The notes under the pieces: generated by a model
What the model saw: only the letters and a program-made list of their open reading frames with translations
Databases searched by the model: none
Told to the model about the DNA's origin: nothing
Shown here: in pieces, positions 54,564 to 64,000 of the stretch
Layout of the letters: every line of letters begins with the position of its first letter
How positions within the stretch are numbered: the first letter of the stretch is position 1
Source of the DNA: Hyphomicrobiales bacterium
Lineage (GTDB): Bacteria; Pseudomonadota; Alphaproteobacteria; Rhizobiales; Xanthobacteraceae
Length of the DNA stretch: 64,000 nt
NCBI GenBank assembly: GCA_017305455.1
Contig: JAFKKO010000121.1
Coordinates: 1-64,000 of the forward strand
Direction of reading: 5' to 3'
Position numbers and translations under genes: made by a program

Positions 54564-54580
54564 TATGCGTCAGACGCATA
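54564..54580. promoter_or_regulatory. Palindromic operator candidate inside the sRNA promoter
   Basis: Perfect palindrome TATGCGT-CAG-ACGCATA located between and touching the proposed -35 and -10 boxes of the small RNA. A dimeric regulator bound here would block RNA polymerase. I do not recognise the regulator. Confidence 0.45.
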
Positions 54581-54928
54581 GCAAGCTCGGGTAGCCCAAT
54601 GTGTTCTCAATGTGAAAATCATTCAAAATCAATATTTTGGGAAATCGATCAGACCTTTCAGCCCTATCGATTTTTCAGAGCTTAATATTAAGGAATGAAT
54701 CTATCTATTATTCTACATTCATGGCACTGGTTTCTACTTTAGCACTACTTTGCCACCGCTAAAGAATGAACTCTCTCGGGATCCCGGAAGCGGGAAGCGC
54801 GGCGACACAGATTGCCCGCTCCGGCGGTTTTCGCTACGGCAAGAACGGCTTGAGACCGTAGCCCGGCGCCGCCGGCGCGTCGTACAAGCAAGCAGAAGCC
54901 GCGCACAAGCGGGCCGCGAGGACATATC

Positions 54929-55711
54929 GTGACGGTTATCGATTTTACAGCCTTTATCGAGCGTCTGGCGACCGCAGCCGGCGAAACCATTCTGCCGTTC
55001 TTTCGCACCTCGCTCTGCATCGAGAACAAGAATGCGGGCCGCGATCTCGATCCGGTCACCGAGGCCGACCGCGCCGCCGAGGCGATGATGCGGCGGATGA
55101 TCAAACAGACTTTCCCGCAGCATGGCATCGTCGGCGAGGAATTCGGCGTCGAGGCTGCGGACGCCGAATATGTCTGGGTGCTCGATCCGATCGACGGCAC
55201 CAAATCCTTCATCGCCGGCATGCCGATCTGGGGCACGCTGATCGCGCTGATGCGGCACGGCGTGCCGGCCTTCGGCATGGTGCATCAACCGTTCATCGGC
55301 GAGCGCTTCTACGGCGACAACGGCGCGGCGACCTATCAGGGCACGTCCGGCAAGCGCCAACTGGCGACGCGCCGCTGCGCCTCGCTCGCCGAGGCCACGC
55401 TGTTCACCACCAGCCCGCGATTGATGAACGCAGCCGATCTGGCGCAATTCGAGAAAGTGGAACAGCGGGTGCGGCTGTCGCGCTATGGCGGCGACTGCTA
55501 CGCTTATTGCATGCTCGCCGCCGGCCATGTCGATCTCGTGATCGAGACCGAGCTCAAACCCTACGACGTCGCCGCGCTGATCCCGATCGTCACCGGCGCG
55601 GGCGGCATCATCACCACCTGGGAAGGCGCACCCGCCCAGTCCGGCGGACGCATCATCGCCGCCGGCGACAAGCGCGTGCATGAAGCCGCAATGGCGCTGC
55701 TGCGCGGCTGA
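54929..55711 (+). CDS. hisN: Inositol monophosphatase-family histidinol-phosphatase (HisN-like)
   Basis: Metal-dependent phosphatase of 260 residues. Metal ligands are Glu70 in IVGEEFG and Asp86/Asp89 in LDPIDGTKSF, with the second metal motif in ELKPYDVAALIPIV. HisN of alphaproteobacteria dephosphorylates histidinol-phosphate in histidine synthesis; the N-terminal DPVTEADRAAE and ISGMPIWGTLIAL-like region fit that subgroup better than SuhB. The start is GTG 54929. No his genes are adjacent, as is usual for this family, so a sugar or inositol phosphate remains possible. Confidence 0.78.
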   Translation: MTVIDFTAFIERLATAAGETILPFFRTSLCIENKNAGRDLDPVTEADRAAEAMMRRMIKQTFPQHGIVGEEFGVEAADAEYVWVLDPIDGTKSFIAGMPIWGTLIALMRHGVPAFGMVHQPFIGERFYGDNGAATYQGTSGKRQLATRRCASLAEATLFTTSPRLMNAADLAQFEKVEQRVRLSRYGGDCYAYCMLAAGHVDLVIETELKPYDVAALIPIVTGAGGIITTWEGAPAQSGGRIIAAGDKRVHEAAMALLRG

Positions 55712-55714
55712 ACT

Positions 55715-56611
55715 CTACGCACGCGCGACCGCCTTCAGATGATCGACAAGCTGCTGCGCCGCTTTCGGCCAGACATGGCGGGCCCGCGTCACGATCGACA
55801 GTCTCCGGTTGGCCCATGGATCGCTCATCCGCACCGCCTTGATTTTCATGGTTTGCGCACAGCGCCGCGCGGCAATATCCGGAATCACGGCCACGCCAAC
55901 ACCGGCCTCGACGATGCGGCTGATCGCATCAAAGGTCTTGATCCGGACACGCAGGTTCAACCGCCGGCCAAGTCGCGCCGCTTGAGCCGCGAGATGATCC
56001 TGCAACGCTGATCCCTCCGAGAGGCCGACAAAAGGCCGGTCGGCCACCTCGGCAAAGCCGATCAGCCGGCGCCCCGCGAGTTGATCAGAGCGGGCGCAGA
56101 TCAGCACCAGCCGGTCGTCACAAAATGGAAAACGATCCAGCCCTTCGCCCACGACACTGTCGATAGCGATACCGATATCGCCGGCGCCGGAAGCAAGCGC
56201 GAGCGCAATATCGGCGCTTTCGCGCTCCTCGACATCAACACTGATCGCCGGATGCCGCGCCAGAAACGATGCAAGCACGCGCGGCAGATGCTCGCTCGCG
56301 GCCGACGTGTTGGCGAGAAGGCGGACATGTCCCCTCACGCCGTCGGAATATGATCCGGCCTCGCTGCGCATCGCCGCAACCTGATGCAGCACAAGCCGCG
56401 CGTGATCGAGCAACTTCTCGCCGGCCGGGGTCAGTCTCACGCCGAGGCGCTGGCGGTCCAGCAGCGTGACCCCGAGTGCTTCTTCCAGATGCCTGATCCG
56501 CGCGCTGGCGGACGCGAGCGCGAGGCCCGCGCGGGCGGCGGCCCGGGTAATATTGCCGGTCTCGGCGACCATCACGAACAAATTCAGGTCAACCAGATCG
56601 AACTGCCGCAT
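55715..56611 (-). CDS. LysR-family transcriptional regulator
   Basis: Regulator of 298 residues with an N-terminal winged helix (LNLFVMVAETGNITRAAARAGLALASASARI, quoted in part) and a periplasmic-binding-like effector domain. The latter includes ERESADIALALASGAGDIGIAID and VGVAVIPDIAARRC. It diverges from the TauE/SafE permease gene 93 bp away and is its most likely target, following the usual LysR arrangement. The effector is unknown. Confidence 0.88.
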   Translation of the reverse strand: MRQFDLVDLNLFVMVAETGNITRAAARAGLALASASARIRHLEEALGVTLLDRQRLGVRLTPAGEKLLDHARLVLHQVAAMRSEAGSYSDGVRGHVRLLANTSAASEHLPRVLASFLARHPAISVDVEERESADIALALASGAGDIGIAIDSVVGEGLDRFPFCDDRLVLICARSDQLAGRRLIGFAEVADRPFVGLSEGSALQDHLAAQAARLGRRLNLRVRIKTFDAISRIVEAGVGVAVIPDIAARRCAQTMKIKAVRMSDPWANRRLSIVTRARHVWPKAAQQLVDHLKAVARA

Positions 56612-56704
56612 CGGCCCACCCTGCTTCAGCCTTCGTCAAAGCCGAAGGCTTTCTCCGTAACCTCCAGATTGTGCCCGGCGGCCGGGACGGTCAATGTGCA
56701 CGCC

Positions 56705-57460
56705 ATGATCGATCCGATTCTTATTGCGGTTGCTTTTGTCTTCATGCTCGCGGGTTTTGTGAAGGGCGTGATCGGCATGGGCCTGCCGACCGTCGCGATC
56801 GGCCTGCTCGCAACGCGGATGCCTCCGGCTCACGCCATCGCCGTGGTGATCGGCCCCGCCATCCTGACCAATCTGTGGCAGACCTTCGCCGGGCCATATC
56901 TGCTCAGCAGCATCAAACGGCTCTGGCCGCTCCTGTTGTGCTGCTGCCTCGGCGTCTGGTCGGGCAAGGACTTCCTGTCTGGTCCCTATGCGCCTTACGG
57001 CACCATCCTGCTCGGCCTGCTGCTCGTGGTGTACGCCATCGTCGCGCTGTCGCGTCCGCACTTCCACATTGCAGGGTCGAACGAAAAATGGATCGGAAGT
57101 ATCTGCGGATACCTGTCGGGCCTGATCGCAGCGGCAACCGGGGTGCAGGTGATCCCCTCGATGCCGTTCATCCAGGCGCTCGGCATGGAGCGCGACGAAT
57201 TCATTCAGGCGCTCGGCATCTTCTTCACCACCTCCACCGTGGCGATGCTGTTCAACCTCGGCAACGGCGGCTTTCTCACGCCGGACGTGGCGCTTCCGGC
57301 GACGCTCGGCCTCGTTGCCGCACTGATCGGGATGTATCTCGGCCAGGTGCTGCGCCAGCGCATGGATGCGGCGACATTCCGGCGCTGGTTCCTGATCTCG
57401 ATGATCGGGCTCGGCGCCTATCTTGCGATCGACAAGCTGATCAAGCTGCAGCTCATTTGA
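56705..57460 (+). CDS. TauE/SafE (TSUP) family permease
   Basis: Membrane protein of 251 residues with about eight helices. The conserved first-half segment FVKGVIGMGLPTVAIGLL and the second-half LIAAATGVQVIPSMPFIQALG are the paired TSUP repeats. Members export sulfite, sulfoacetate or other small organosulfur compounds. ATG 56705 is chosen; a GTG three codons upstream is an alternative. It is divergent from a LysR gene and overlaps the convergent hydrolase gene by 8 bp at the 3' end. Confidence 0.85.
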   Translation: MIDPILIAVAFVFMLAGFVKGVIGMGLPTVAIGLLATRMPPAHAIAVVIGPAILTNLWQTFAGPYLLSSIKRLWPLLLCCCLGVWSGKDFLSGPYAPYGTILLGLLLVVYAIVALSRPHFHIAGSNEKWIGSICGYLSGLIAAATGVQVIPSMPFIQALGMERDEFIQALGIFFTTSTVAMLFNLGNGGFLTPDVALPATLGLVAALIGMYLGQVLRQRMDAATFRRWFLISMIGLGAYLAIDKLIKLQLI

Positions 57461-58400
57461 ACAGCGGCGTGCCGGGCACGAAGGCGTCGAACGCGGCCCA
57501 GAACTGGCTGCGATAGCGATCCTGCTCCTGCAGGATCTCGTGCCGCGCACCGGAGATGACGAGGTGCGAACCGGCGCGCAGATGATAGGCGAATTCCTCG
57601 ATCGCTGCGGTCGAGACCACGAGATCGTGGCTCGCCGCGATCATCAGGATCGGCTGACGGATGCGCGCCGGATAATCCATCGCGCGAAACCCGACGATGG
57701 TGCGGAACGCGGCATCGGCCCAGGCCACGGTCGGCGCACCGATGCCGAGTGTCGGGTCCTCCTCGAGGATGGCGGCATTGCGCGCATAGCGCACCGGATC
57801 GCTGGTCAGGGGATTGTCGGCAAACGGGCCGGTGCCGACAGTCTCGGGCCCGCCACCGGGGATGTAGCGTCCGCCAAGGCCGAGATAGCGCATGGTGCGG
57901 ATCAGCATCCGCACCGGCCCGCTGGTGCTGGCGCCCGGCAGATCGATCATCGGCGCACTCAGCACGATGCGATCGAACCACCGTTTTCCGGCATGCGCCA
58001 TGCGCAGCAGCACCGCGCCGCCCATCGAATGCGCCAGCGCGAAATAAGGCGGCGGACAGTCCGGCAGCACGATTTCGCGCATGAAGGTGTCGAGATCGGT
58101 CTCGAAATCCGCGAAGGAGCGCACATAGCCCTTGCGCGGATCGCGCAGCCGCCGCGACGAGTGCCCCTGCCCGCGCCAGTCGATCATCGCCACCGCAAAG
58201 CCGCGGTCACGGAGGTCACGCACCGTCTCGAAATATTTTTCGATACATTCGCCGCGCCCGGTGAACACGCACACCGTGCCCTTGCGGCCGGCGGGCGGCG
58301 CCCAGCGCGCGAAACGCAGATCGGCGCCATCGGGCGTCCGGATCACGCCGGCGACGACATTGCCGGGCACCGGATTGGCGGGAATGGAAATAAGGGTCAT
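57453..58400 (-). CDS. Alpha/beta hydrolase (monoacylglycerol lipase/lysophospholipase-like)
   Basis: Serine hydrolase of 315 residues. The nucleophile Ser125 is in LAHSMGGAV; the family motif AMIDWRGQGHSSR is at 71-83. The acid and His of the triad fit MIAASHDLV and the late SGARHEIL. Similarity is to PldB/YtpA-type lysophospholipases and monoacylglycerol lipases. It is probably cytoplasmic as no signal peptide is visible. It is convergent with the permease gene and followed upstream by a REP-like element. Confidence 0.85.
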   Translation of the reverse strand: MTLISIPANPVPGNVVAGVIRTPDGADLRFARWAPPAGRKGTVCVFTGRGECIEKYFETVRDLRDRGFAVAMIDWRGQGHSSRRLRDPRKGYVRSFADFETDLDTFMREIVLPDCPPPYFALAHSMGGAVLLRMAHAGKRWFDRIVLSAPMIDLPGASTSGPVRMLIRTMRYLGLGGRYIPGGGPETVGTGPFADNPLTSDPVRYARNAAILEEDPTLGIGAPTVAWADAAFRTIVGFRAMDYPARIRQPILMIAASHDLVVSTAAIEEFAYHLRAGSHLVISGARHEILQEQDRYRSQFWAAFDAFVPGTPLFK

Positions 58401-58446
58401 CGAAACCGCAAATGTTTATCGACAGCGTAGATCAATCAGTTTCGTC

Positions 58447-58469
58447 ATGCCCGGCCTTGTGCCGGGCAT
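58447..58469. repeat. Short REP-type palindrome
   Basis: ATGCCCGGC-CTTGT-GCCGGGCAT forms a perfect 9-bp stem with a 5-nt loop and is flanked by CGTC and CCACGC. This is the core of an intergenic repeat very common in Bradyrhizobiaceae. It lies between the hydrolase start and the Hsp20 leader. Confidence 0.7.
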
Positions 58470-58610
58470 CCACGCCTTTCTTTGGCTGGCGCAAAACACC
58501 GATCGCCGAAAAAAATCAACACCGGCAGATCCTTTGCCACCCCTTGAAAGCTTGGAGGCCCCCTCCATATCAGTTTCGTGCAGGCCGGTTAAGGCTGCAC
58601 GCAGAACGAA

Positions 58611-58740
58611 AACCCGGCCAGATTCGGCGGGTTGTCTGCTCTTTTGAATGAAAGAGTGGCGCGTTGTGCCTCGGCGACGGTTACCGGAAGAAATCCGTCC
58701 GCCGGACTGACGCGCTGGTCGCTCAACAGGAGGACTAAAC
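58611..58740 (+). promoter_or_regulatory. ROSE-type RNA thermometer in the Hsp20 leader
   Basis: Four successive stem-loops precede the start codon: AACCCG/CGGGTT (58611-58633), CTCTTT/AAAGAG (58639-58656), a long one closed by GCGCGT/ACGCGC (58659-58715), and GGTC-G-CTC / GAGGACT (58717-58736). The last hides the AGGAGGA ribosome site. It carries the conserved UCGCU with a bulged G opposite the Shine-Dalgarno, the hallmark of ROSE elements first described in Bradyrhizobium heat-shock genes. Melting at high temperature would expose the site. Confidence 0.8.
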
Positions 58741-59208
58741 ATGCGCAGCTTCGATCTCACCCCCCTCTATCGCTCCACCGTCGGCTTCGACCGGCTGTTC
58801 TCCCTGCTTGATCAGGTGAACGGCGACGGCGCGCCCGGCTATCCGCCCTATAACATCGAGCGGACGGGCGAAAACGAATTCCGTATCACCGTCGCGGTCT
58901 CCGGTTTCTCGCAGGACGACATCTCGATTGTCGCCAAGGAGAACACCCTGACGATCAAGGGCGAGAAGGTCGCCAACGAGAACAGCAAGCCGAGCGAACT
59001 GCTCTATCGCGGCATCGCCTCGCGCGCTTTCGAGCGCACCTTCCAGCTTGCCGATTTCGTGCAGGTGAAGAACGCCTCGCTCGAAAACGGCCTGCTCCAT
59101 GTCGATCTCGTCCGCGAGATCCCCGAGGCGAAGAAGCCCCGCCAGATTCCGATCACCAGCGGCGCTCCGGCCCAGGTGGTCACGGAAACCGGCAAGGCCG
59201 CCGCCTGA
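58741..59208 (+). CDS. Small heat-shock protein Hsp20 (IbpA-like)
   Basis: ATP-independent holdase chaperone of 155 residues. The alpha-crystallin domain runs from about residue 36 (YNIERTGENEFRITVAVSGF) to 130, with the conserved FERTFQLADFVQVKNASLENGLL near the end. The N-terminus RSFDLTPLYRSTVGFDRLF is that of class A rhizobial small heat-shock proteins. The gene stands alone between a ROSE-type leader and a strong terminator, so heat control is likely mostly translational. Confidence 0.93.
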   Translation: MRSFDLTPLYRSTVGFDRLFSLLDQVNGDGAPGYPPYNIERTGENEFRITVAVSGFSQDDISIVAKENTLTIKGEKVANENSKPSELLYRGIASRAFERTFQLADFVQVKNASLENGLLHVDLVREIPEAKKPRQIPITSGAPAQVVTETGKAAA

Positions 59209-59243
59209 GCGGCATCCCGCCTGCAAGGCCTGCGTTGAATGCG

Positions 59244-59275
59244 AAACGCCCCGGTGCCCCGGGGCGTTTTTTATT
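59244..59275 (+). terminator. Rho-independent terminator of the Hsp20 gene
   Basis: Perfect 11-bp stem AAACGCCCCGG / CCGGGGCGTTT with a 4-nt loop (TGCC) followed by further T residues. It starts 36 nt after the hsp20 stop. The A-rich 5' side means it could also stop minus-strand transcripts from the sigma-factor gene that ends at 59271. Confidence 0.9.
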
Positions 59276-60140
59276 GGCTGTCGAGCAGCGCCACGTCGAG
59301 TTCGCCAAGCGTGGCCGGATCAGCCACCGCCTCGATCCCGACAATGCGATCGTCGGTCATCGTCAGATTGAGGACGATGCGCAGGTGCCCGCCGAAAATG
59401 ACGGCGATACCCGGCACGCCGTCGACCAGCGCGGGACGTGCGGCCTTCGCCCGCCCCTTGAAAAGCTCCGCGACGGCCGCCGCGCTGCGCATCTCTGCCG
59501 GGCCGCCCATTTTGGCCGCGACCGCATCGGCGCGAAACACCACTTCGGGATCGAGCACCGTCAGCAGCCCTTCGAAATCGCCATCGCGCGAGGCGGCGAG
59601 AAACGCCTCCACCACCTTGCGCCGGCGGGGTAGATCGCCATCCGGCGCCGGCGAGACGCCCCGCACACGGCGGCGCGCCCGGCTTGCGAGCTGCCGCGCG
59701 GCCGCGGGCGTGCGATCGACAATCGGCGCGATTTCCTCGAACGGCACCGCGAACATGTCGTGCAGCACGAATGCCAGCCGCTCCGCCGGCGTCAGCATCT
59801 CCAGCACCACGAGCAACGCCGCACCGACCGAGTCGGCAAGTTGCGCCTCGCTCTCCAGCGCCTCGGGATCGATCACAGGCTCGGGCACATCCGGCCCAAG
59901 CGGATCCTCACGCCGCGATTTGCGTGAGCGCAACATATCGAGACAGATGCGGGCGACCACAGTGGTGAGCCAGCCGCCGAGATTCTGGACCTCGCTGGTG
60001 TCGGCCCGGTTCAGCCGCAGCCAGGCCTCCTGCACGGCATCCTCCGCCTCGCTGCGCGAGCCGAGCATCCGGTAGGCCACGGCGCGCAGATGCGCGCGGC
60101 TGGCCTCGAAACGCCCGGCGAGAAATTTATTGTCCTGCAT
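59271..60140 (-). CDS. ECF41-type RNA polymerase sigma factor (SigJ-like, with SnoaL-like C-terminal domain)
   Basis: Sigma factor of 289 residues. Region 2 includes RAVAYRMLGSRSEAEDAVQEAWLRL and region 4 LTPAERLAFVLHDMFAVPFEEIAPIVDRTPAAARQLASRAR (parts quoted). A C-terminal extension of about 100 residues from RKVVEAFLAASRDGDFEGLL has the SnoaL/NTF2-like fold that regulates ECF41 proteins in place of an anti-sigma factor. The divergent AhpD/carboxymuconolactone decarboxylase-like gene is the typical ECF41 partner, and a matching promoter lies in front of it. Confidence 0.9.
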   Translation of the reverse strand: MQDNKFLAGRFEASRAHLRAVAYRMLGSRSEAEDAVQEAWLRLNRADTSEVQNLGGWLTTVVARICLDMLRSRKSRREDPLGPDVPEPVIDPEALESEAQLADSVGAALLVVLEMLTPAERLAFVLHDMFAVPFEEIAPIVDRTPAAARQLASRARRRVRGVSPAPDGDLPRRRKVVEAFLAASRDGDFEGLLTVLDPEVVFRADAVAAKMGGPAEMRSAAAVAELFKGRAKAARPALVDGVPGIAVIFGGHLRIVLNLTMTDDRIVGIEAVADPATLGELDVALLDSQ

Positions 60141-60198
60141 CGGTCACATCCTTCCGTCCCGCTTCGTCATCATCTTGACGGATGAACTCGAGCCGACG

Positions 60199-60225
60199 TG
60201 ACACACCGTCGGCCGGGACCGCGTC
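60199..60225 (+). promoter_or_regulatory. ECF41-type promoter of the AhpD-like gene
   Basis: TGACACA at 60199-60205 and CGTC at 60222-60225 are separated by 16 bp. The published ECF41 promoter pattern is TGTCACA at -35 and CGTC at -10, so there is one mismatch. It lies 25-50 bp upstream of the AhpD-like gene and points toward it. Confidence 0.7.
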
Positions 60226-60252
60226 ATTCAGACAACTCAATGGAGAGCGATG

Positions 60253-60711
60253 ATGCAAGCACGAATGAAAAATCCGGCGATGCTGGTGCCCGACGCGATG
60301 AAGGCGCTTTACGCGCTCGGCGCGGCCAGCCGAAGCGATAAAATTTCCGAGCGCCTTTTCGAACTGATCAACCTGCGCGTCAGCCAGATCAACGGCTGCA
60401 GCGTCTGCGTCGATGGCCACTGGCGCGTCGCGCGCAAGGCCGGCGAAACCGACGAACGGCTGTTCGCAGTCGGCGCCTGGCGGGACGCGCCCTATTTCAG
60501 CGACGCCGAGCGCGCCGCTCTCGCGCTCGCCGAAGCGCTGACCCGGATCAGCGATCGTCCCGATCCCGTGCCGGACGAGATCTGGGACGAGGCGGCCCGT
60601 CACTATGACGAGACGGCGCTCGCCGCGCTGGTGCTCGCCGTCGCCGGCATCAATGTCTGGAACCGGCTGAACATCGCGACAAGGCAGCCCGCCGGCGTCT
60701 GGAGGCCCTGA
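60253..60711 (+). CDS. Carboxymuconolactone decarboxylase/AhpD-family protein
   Basis: Alkylhydroperoxidase-D-like protein of 152 residues. The redox pair C49-C52 lies in NGCSVCVDGH with the family His four residues on, which suggests peroxidase or thiol-disulfide activity rather than decarboxylation. NRLNIATRQP at the end is typical. ATG 60253 has GGAGA at good spacing; ATG 60250 is closer. It is the probable target of the divergent ECF41 sigma factor. Confidence 0.88.
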   Translation: MQARMKNPAMLVPDAMKALYALGAASRSDKISERLFELINLRVSQINGCSVCVDGHWRVARKAGETDERLFAVGAWRDAPYFSDAERAALALAEALTRISDRPDPVPDEIWDEAARHYDETALAALVLAVAGINVWNRLNIATRQPAGVWRP

Positions 60712-60758
60712 GCGGGAACAGGGCGGCTATCACACAGGGCGATGGCCGGCCCATCTCC

Positions 60759-61571
60759 TCACTCCAGCGTCTGCACCGGCGGCATCTCCTGTGTCGGCTT
60801 GAGTTCGACCTCCGCCGGTCGGCCCGCTGACCGTGCGGCAGGCGTTGGCACCGCTGCAGGCGCATGCGTCTCCGGCGCCCCAGCGGGCTTCGACTTGATC
60901 GCCGCGTGTTGCGAGACGGGTTTGACCGCCTGCCGCGCAGGCATTGCTCCCTGCCGCGCACGCGGCAATGGCGCCGCGGCCGGCGCGCGGCTCGCCACCC
61001 TCGGCACGTTAAGCGGCGGGCGCGGGGCATGACGCAGATCGCGTATCGGCGGCGGACCGGGCGGGCCATAAACCGTCGCCAGTTCGTCCTTGAGCCGGGC
61101 GGTGACTGCCTGCGCAGGGATGAACTTGATCATGGCGCCGGTGCGCGCATCGATAATGGCGCGGCCGTCATCGCCGTTGGGATCGAGCACCGCCACGGTA
61201 TAGATCCAGCCACGCTGCTCGATCCGGCCGAGCAGCGAAAAACCGCTCGCACGCAGCATCGTTGCGATCCGGTGCGGCGGCACGGTCGGCCGCTCGACCA
61301 TGCCGCCATAGCGCACAGGCGGGATCGCGGCATAGGCGCCGCGCGGGTCGGGATAGAGCCGCCGCGACGGCGGCGCGACATCGACCCTGCCGACATCGAC
61401 TTCGACCTCGGGGGGAGAAACCTCGACCTCGGGCACGGAGATTCCGACTTCCGGCATCGGCACATAAGGCAGTTCGTCCGCCGCCCGTGCCGGTTGGGCA
61501 ACCGCCAGCAGCAGAACCGCCAGCGCGCCTGCCGTCTTGCCGATTGCCGCTCTGCCTGAACCCTGCCGCAT
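60759..61571 (-). CDS. Secreted proline/alanine-rich protein, unknown
   Basis: 270-residue protein with a signal peptide ending near QPARAADE. After it comes a stretch of alternating valine and glutamate repeats (PEVEVSPPEVEVDVGRVDV). A small globular part includes MLRASGFSLLGRIEQRGWIYTVAVLD and ARTGAMIKFIP, and the tail of about 110 residues is low-complexity and rich in Pro and Ala. It resembles uncharacterised periplasmic or envelope proteins of Bradyrhizobiaceae. ATG 61571 is chosen over 61595. No function is proposed. Confidence 0.7.
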   Translation of the reverse strand: MRQGSGRAAIGKTAGALAVLLLAVAQPARAADELPYVPMPEVGISVPEVEVSPPEVEVDVGRVDVAPPSRRLYPDPRGAYAAIPPVRYGGMVERPTVPPHRIATMLRASGFSLLGRIEQRGWIYTVAVLDPNGDDGRAIIDARTGAMIKFIPAQAVTARLKDELATVYGPPGPPPIRDLRHAPRPPLNVPRVASRAPAAAPLPRARQGAMPARQAVKPVSQHAAIKSKPAGAPETHAPAAVPTPAARSAGRPAEVELKPTQEMPPVQTLE

Positions 61572-62027
61572 CGCCTTCTGCTCCCTTCGCCACACGCAAA
61601 CCCTGTGGATTGATTGCCCTGCTGGGCAACGGGAGCGTCGAATCCGATTTCGGCGGAGCTTGGGCCGGATGGCGGCGATTGCAGCACCATCGCCGCTCGA
61701 AATGCGGCGGACAGGCCATGCAGTGGCGCATCGCTGCGCGGACTCTCATTTGCTTGTGTGTTAGAAAAAAGTTTGGCAATCTCGGAGTTAGGGCAGTATT
61801 ACTGTCCTAATTTGCCGGGGTTCCGGGCACGAAGTCATGGGCACTTCCCCGACGTCTGCCATGGAAGACCGCTCGTTCGGGCCGACAAGGGGCCGGCGAG
61901 CCTGCATTTTCGAAATGAGCTCGTCCACTGGCGGGCGGTTTCCGGTCCAGGGGTGGACCGGCCAACCGCAAACGCCGTGGGTGCGGCTGGACGGTTATGG
62001 CGAAGCCCATTCGGGTTTGAGGAACAG
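61572..62027. other. Intergenic/leader region of gltB with a palindrome
   Basis: 456 bp between the divergent secreted-protein gene and gltB. The reading frame of gltB stays open through most of it but without coding character or a ribosome site; GAGGAACAG just before ATG 62028 is the usable site. At 61788-61810 arms TTAGGGCAGTA and TACTGTCCTAA form a near-perfect inverted repeat around one T, a good operator candidate. Confidence 0.5.

Positions 62028-64000
<1,973 letters not shown>

Larger units (their letters stand above)
54178..54928. other. Long intergenic region with tandem repeats and a candidate sRNA
   Basis: 751 bp without a protein gene. It holds a four-copy 14-bp repeat (54248-54303) and a candidate minus-strand small RNA with terminator (54421-54549). 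An AT-rich part (54600-54730) contains the perfect palindrome CTTAATATTAAG at 54681-54692. The remainder, up to the hisN-like start, shows nothing I can name. Confidence 0.5.

Noticed and set aside
61614-62027. N-terminal extension of gltB
   Set aside because: Frame is open but no family GltB has such a leader, and the ribosome site and known propeptide begin at 62028.

Overview
This 64-kb window is a chromosomal segment of a GC-rich alphaproteobacterium, most likely Bradyrhizobiaceae/Nitrobacteraceae (Bradyrhizobium, Rhodopseudomonas, Afipia/Oligotropha). That placement is inferred from the cell-cycle regulator CpdR, a ROSE-type heat-shock leader in front of a small Hsp20 gene, an Irr-type iron box and the REP-like inverted repeats at 2692-2776, 12930-13106 and 58447-58469. 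No database search was possible.

Layout. 1-2.6 kb: end of an iron/polyamine/phosphonate-type ABC importer. 2.8-5.9 kb: aldehyde dehydrogenase and gamma-glutamyltransferase. 6.2-15.7 kb: a haem-iron locus: secreted rhodanese, FecBCD-type ABC importer, a chuW-chuX-chuY-like trio (oxygen-independent haem ring opening, haem carrier, tetrapyrrole reductase) and a TonB-dependent receptor with a small secreted protein. 16.4-32.0 kb: a respiratory block: a three-subunit GMC dehydrogenase with a [3Fe-4S] motif, an A2-type caa3 oxidase (ctaCDEF order), a divergent alternative complex III (actABCDEF) and a Sco copper chaperone.

32.2-51.1 kb is the most unusual region: a roughly 19-kb catabolic island joined to coenzyme F420 synthesis. 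A long minus-strand run carries enoyl-CoA hydratase, TctC-TctB-TctA uptake, an F420-dependent luciferase-like oxidoreductase, a CaiB CoA-transferase, an F420:NADP oxidoreductase, TcuA-TcuB, a 5'-truncated cofE remnant, cofD, cofC and fused fbiC. A plus-strand run carries an aldehyde dehydrogenase, a beta-hydroxyacid dehydrogenase, a thiolase-like (Ltp) protein and its DUF35 partner. An IclR regulator lies between them, and near-identical 17-bp palindromes stand in front of both arms. I read this as a substrate-inducible pathway (uptake, CoA activation, F420 redox, hydration, retro-aldol cleavage, aldehyde oxidation) that carries most of its own cofactor biosynthesis.

51.1-52.0 kb holds a decayed phage terminase gene abutting a tRNA-Val. 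52-64 kb is mostly core genome: YdcZ-like membrane protein, CpdR, N-formylglutamate amidohydrolase, a candidate sRNA, HisN-like phosphatase, LysR regulator, TauE/SafE permease, alpha/beta hydrolase, Hsp20 with RNA thermometer, an ECF41-type sigma factor with its AhpD-like target, a proline-rich secreted protein and the start of gltB. gltB contains an in-frame TGA where the family has tryptophan.
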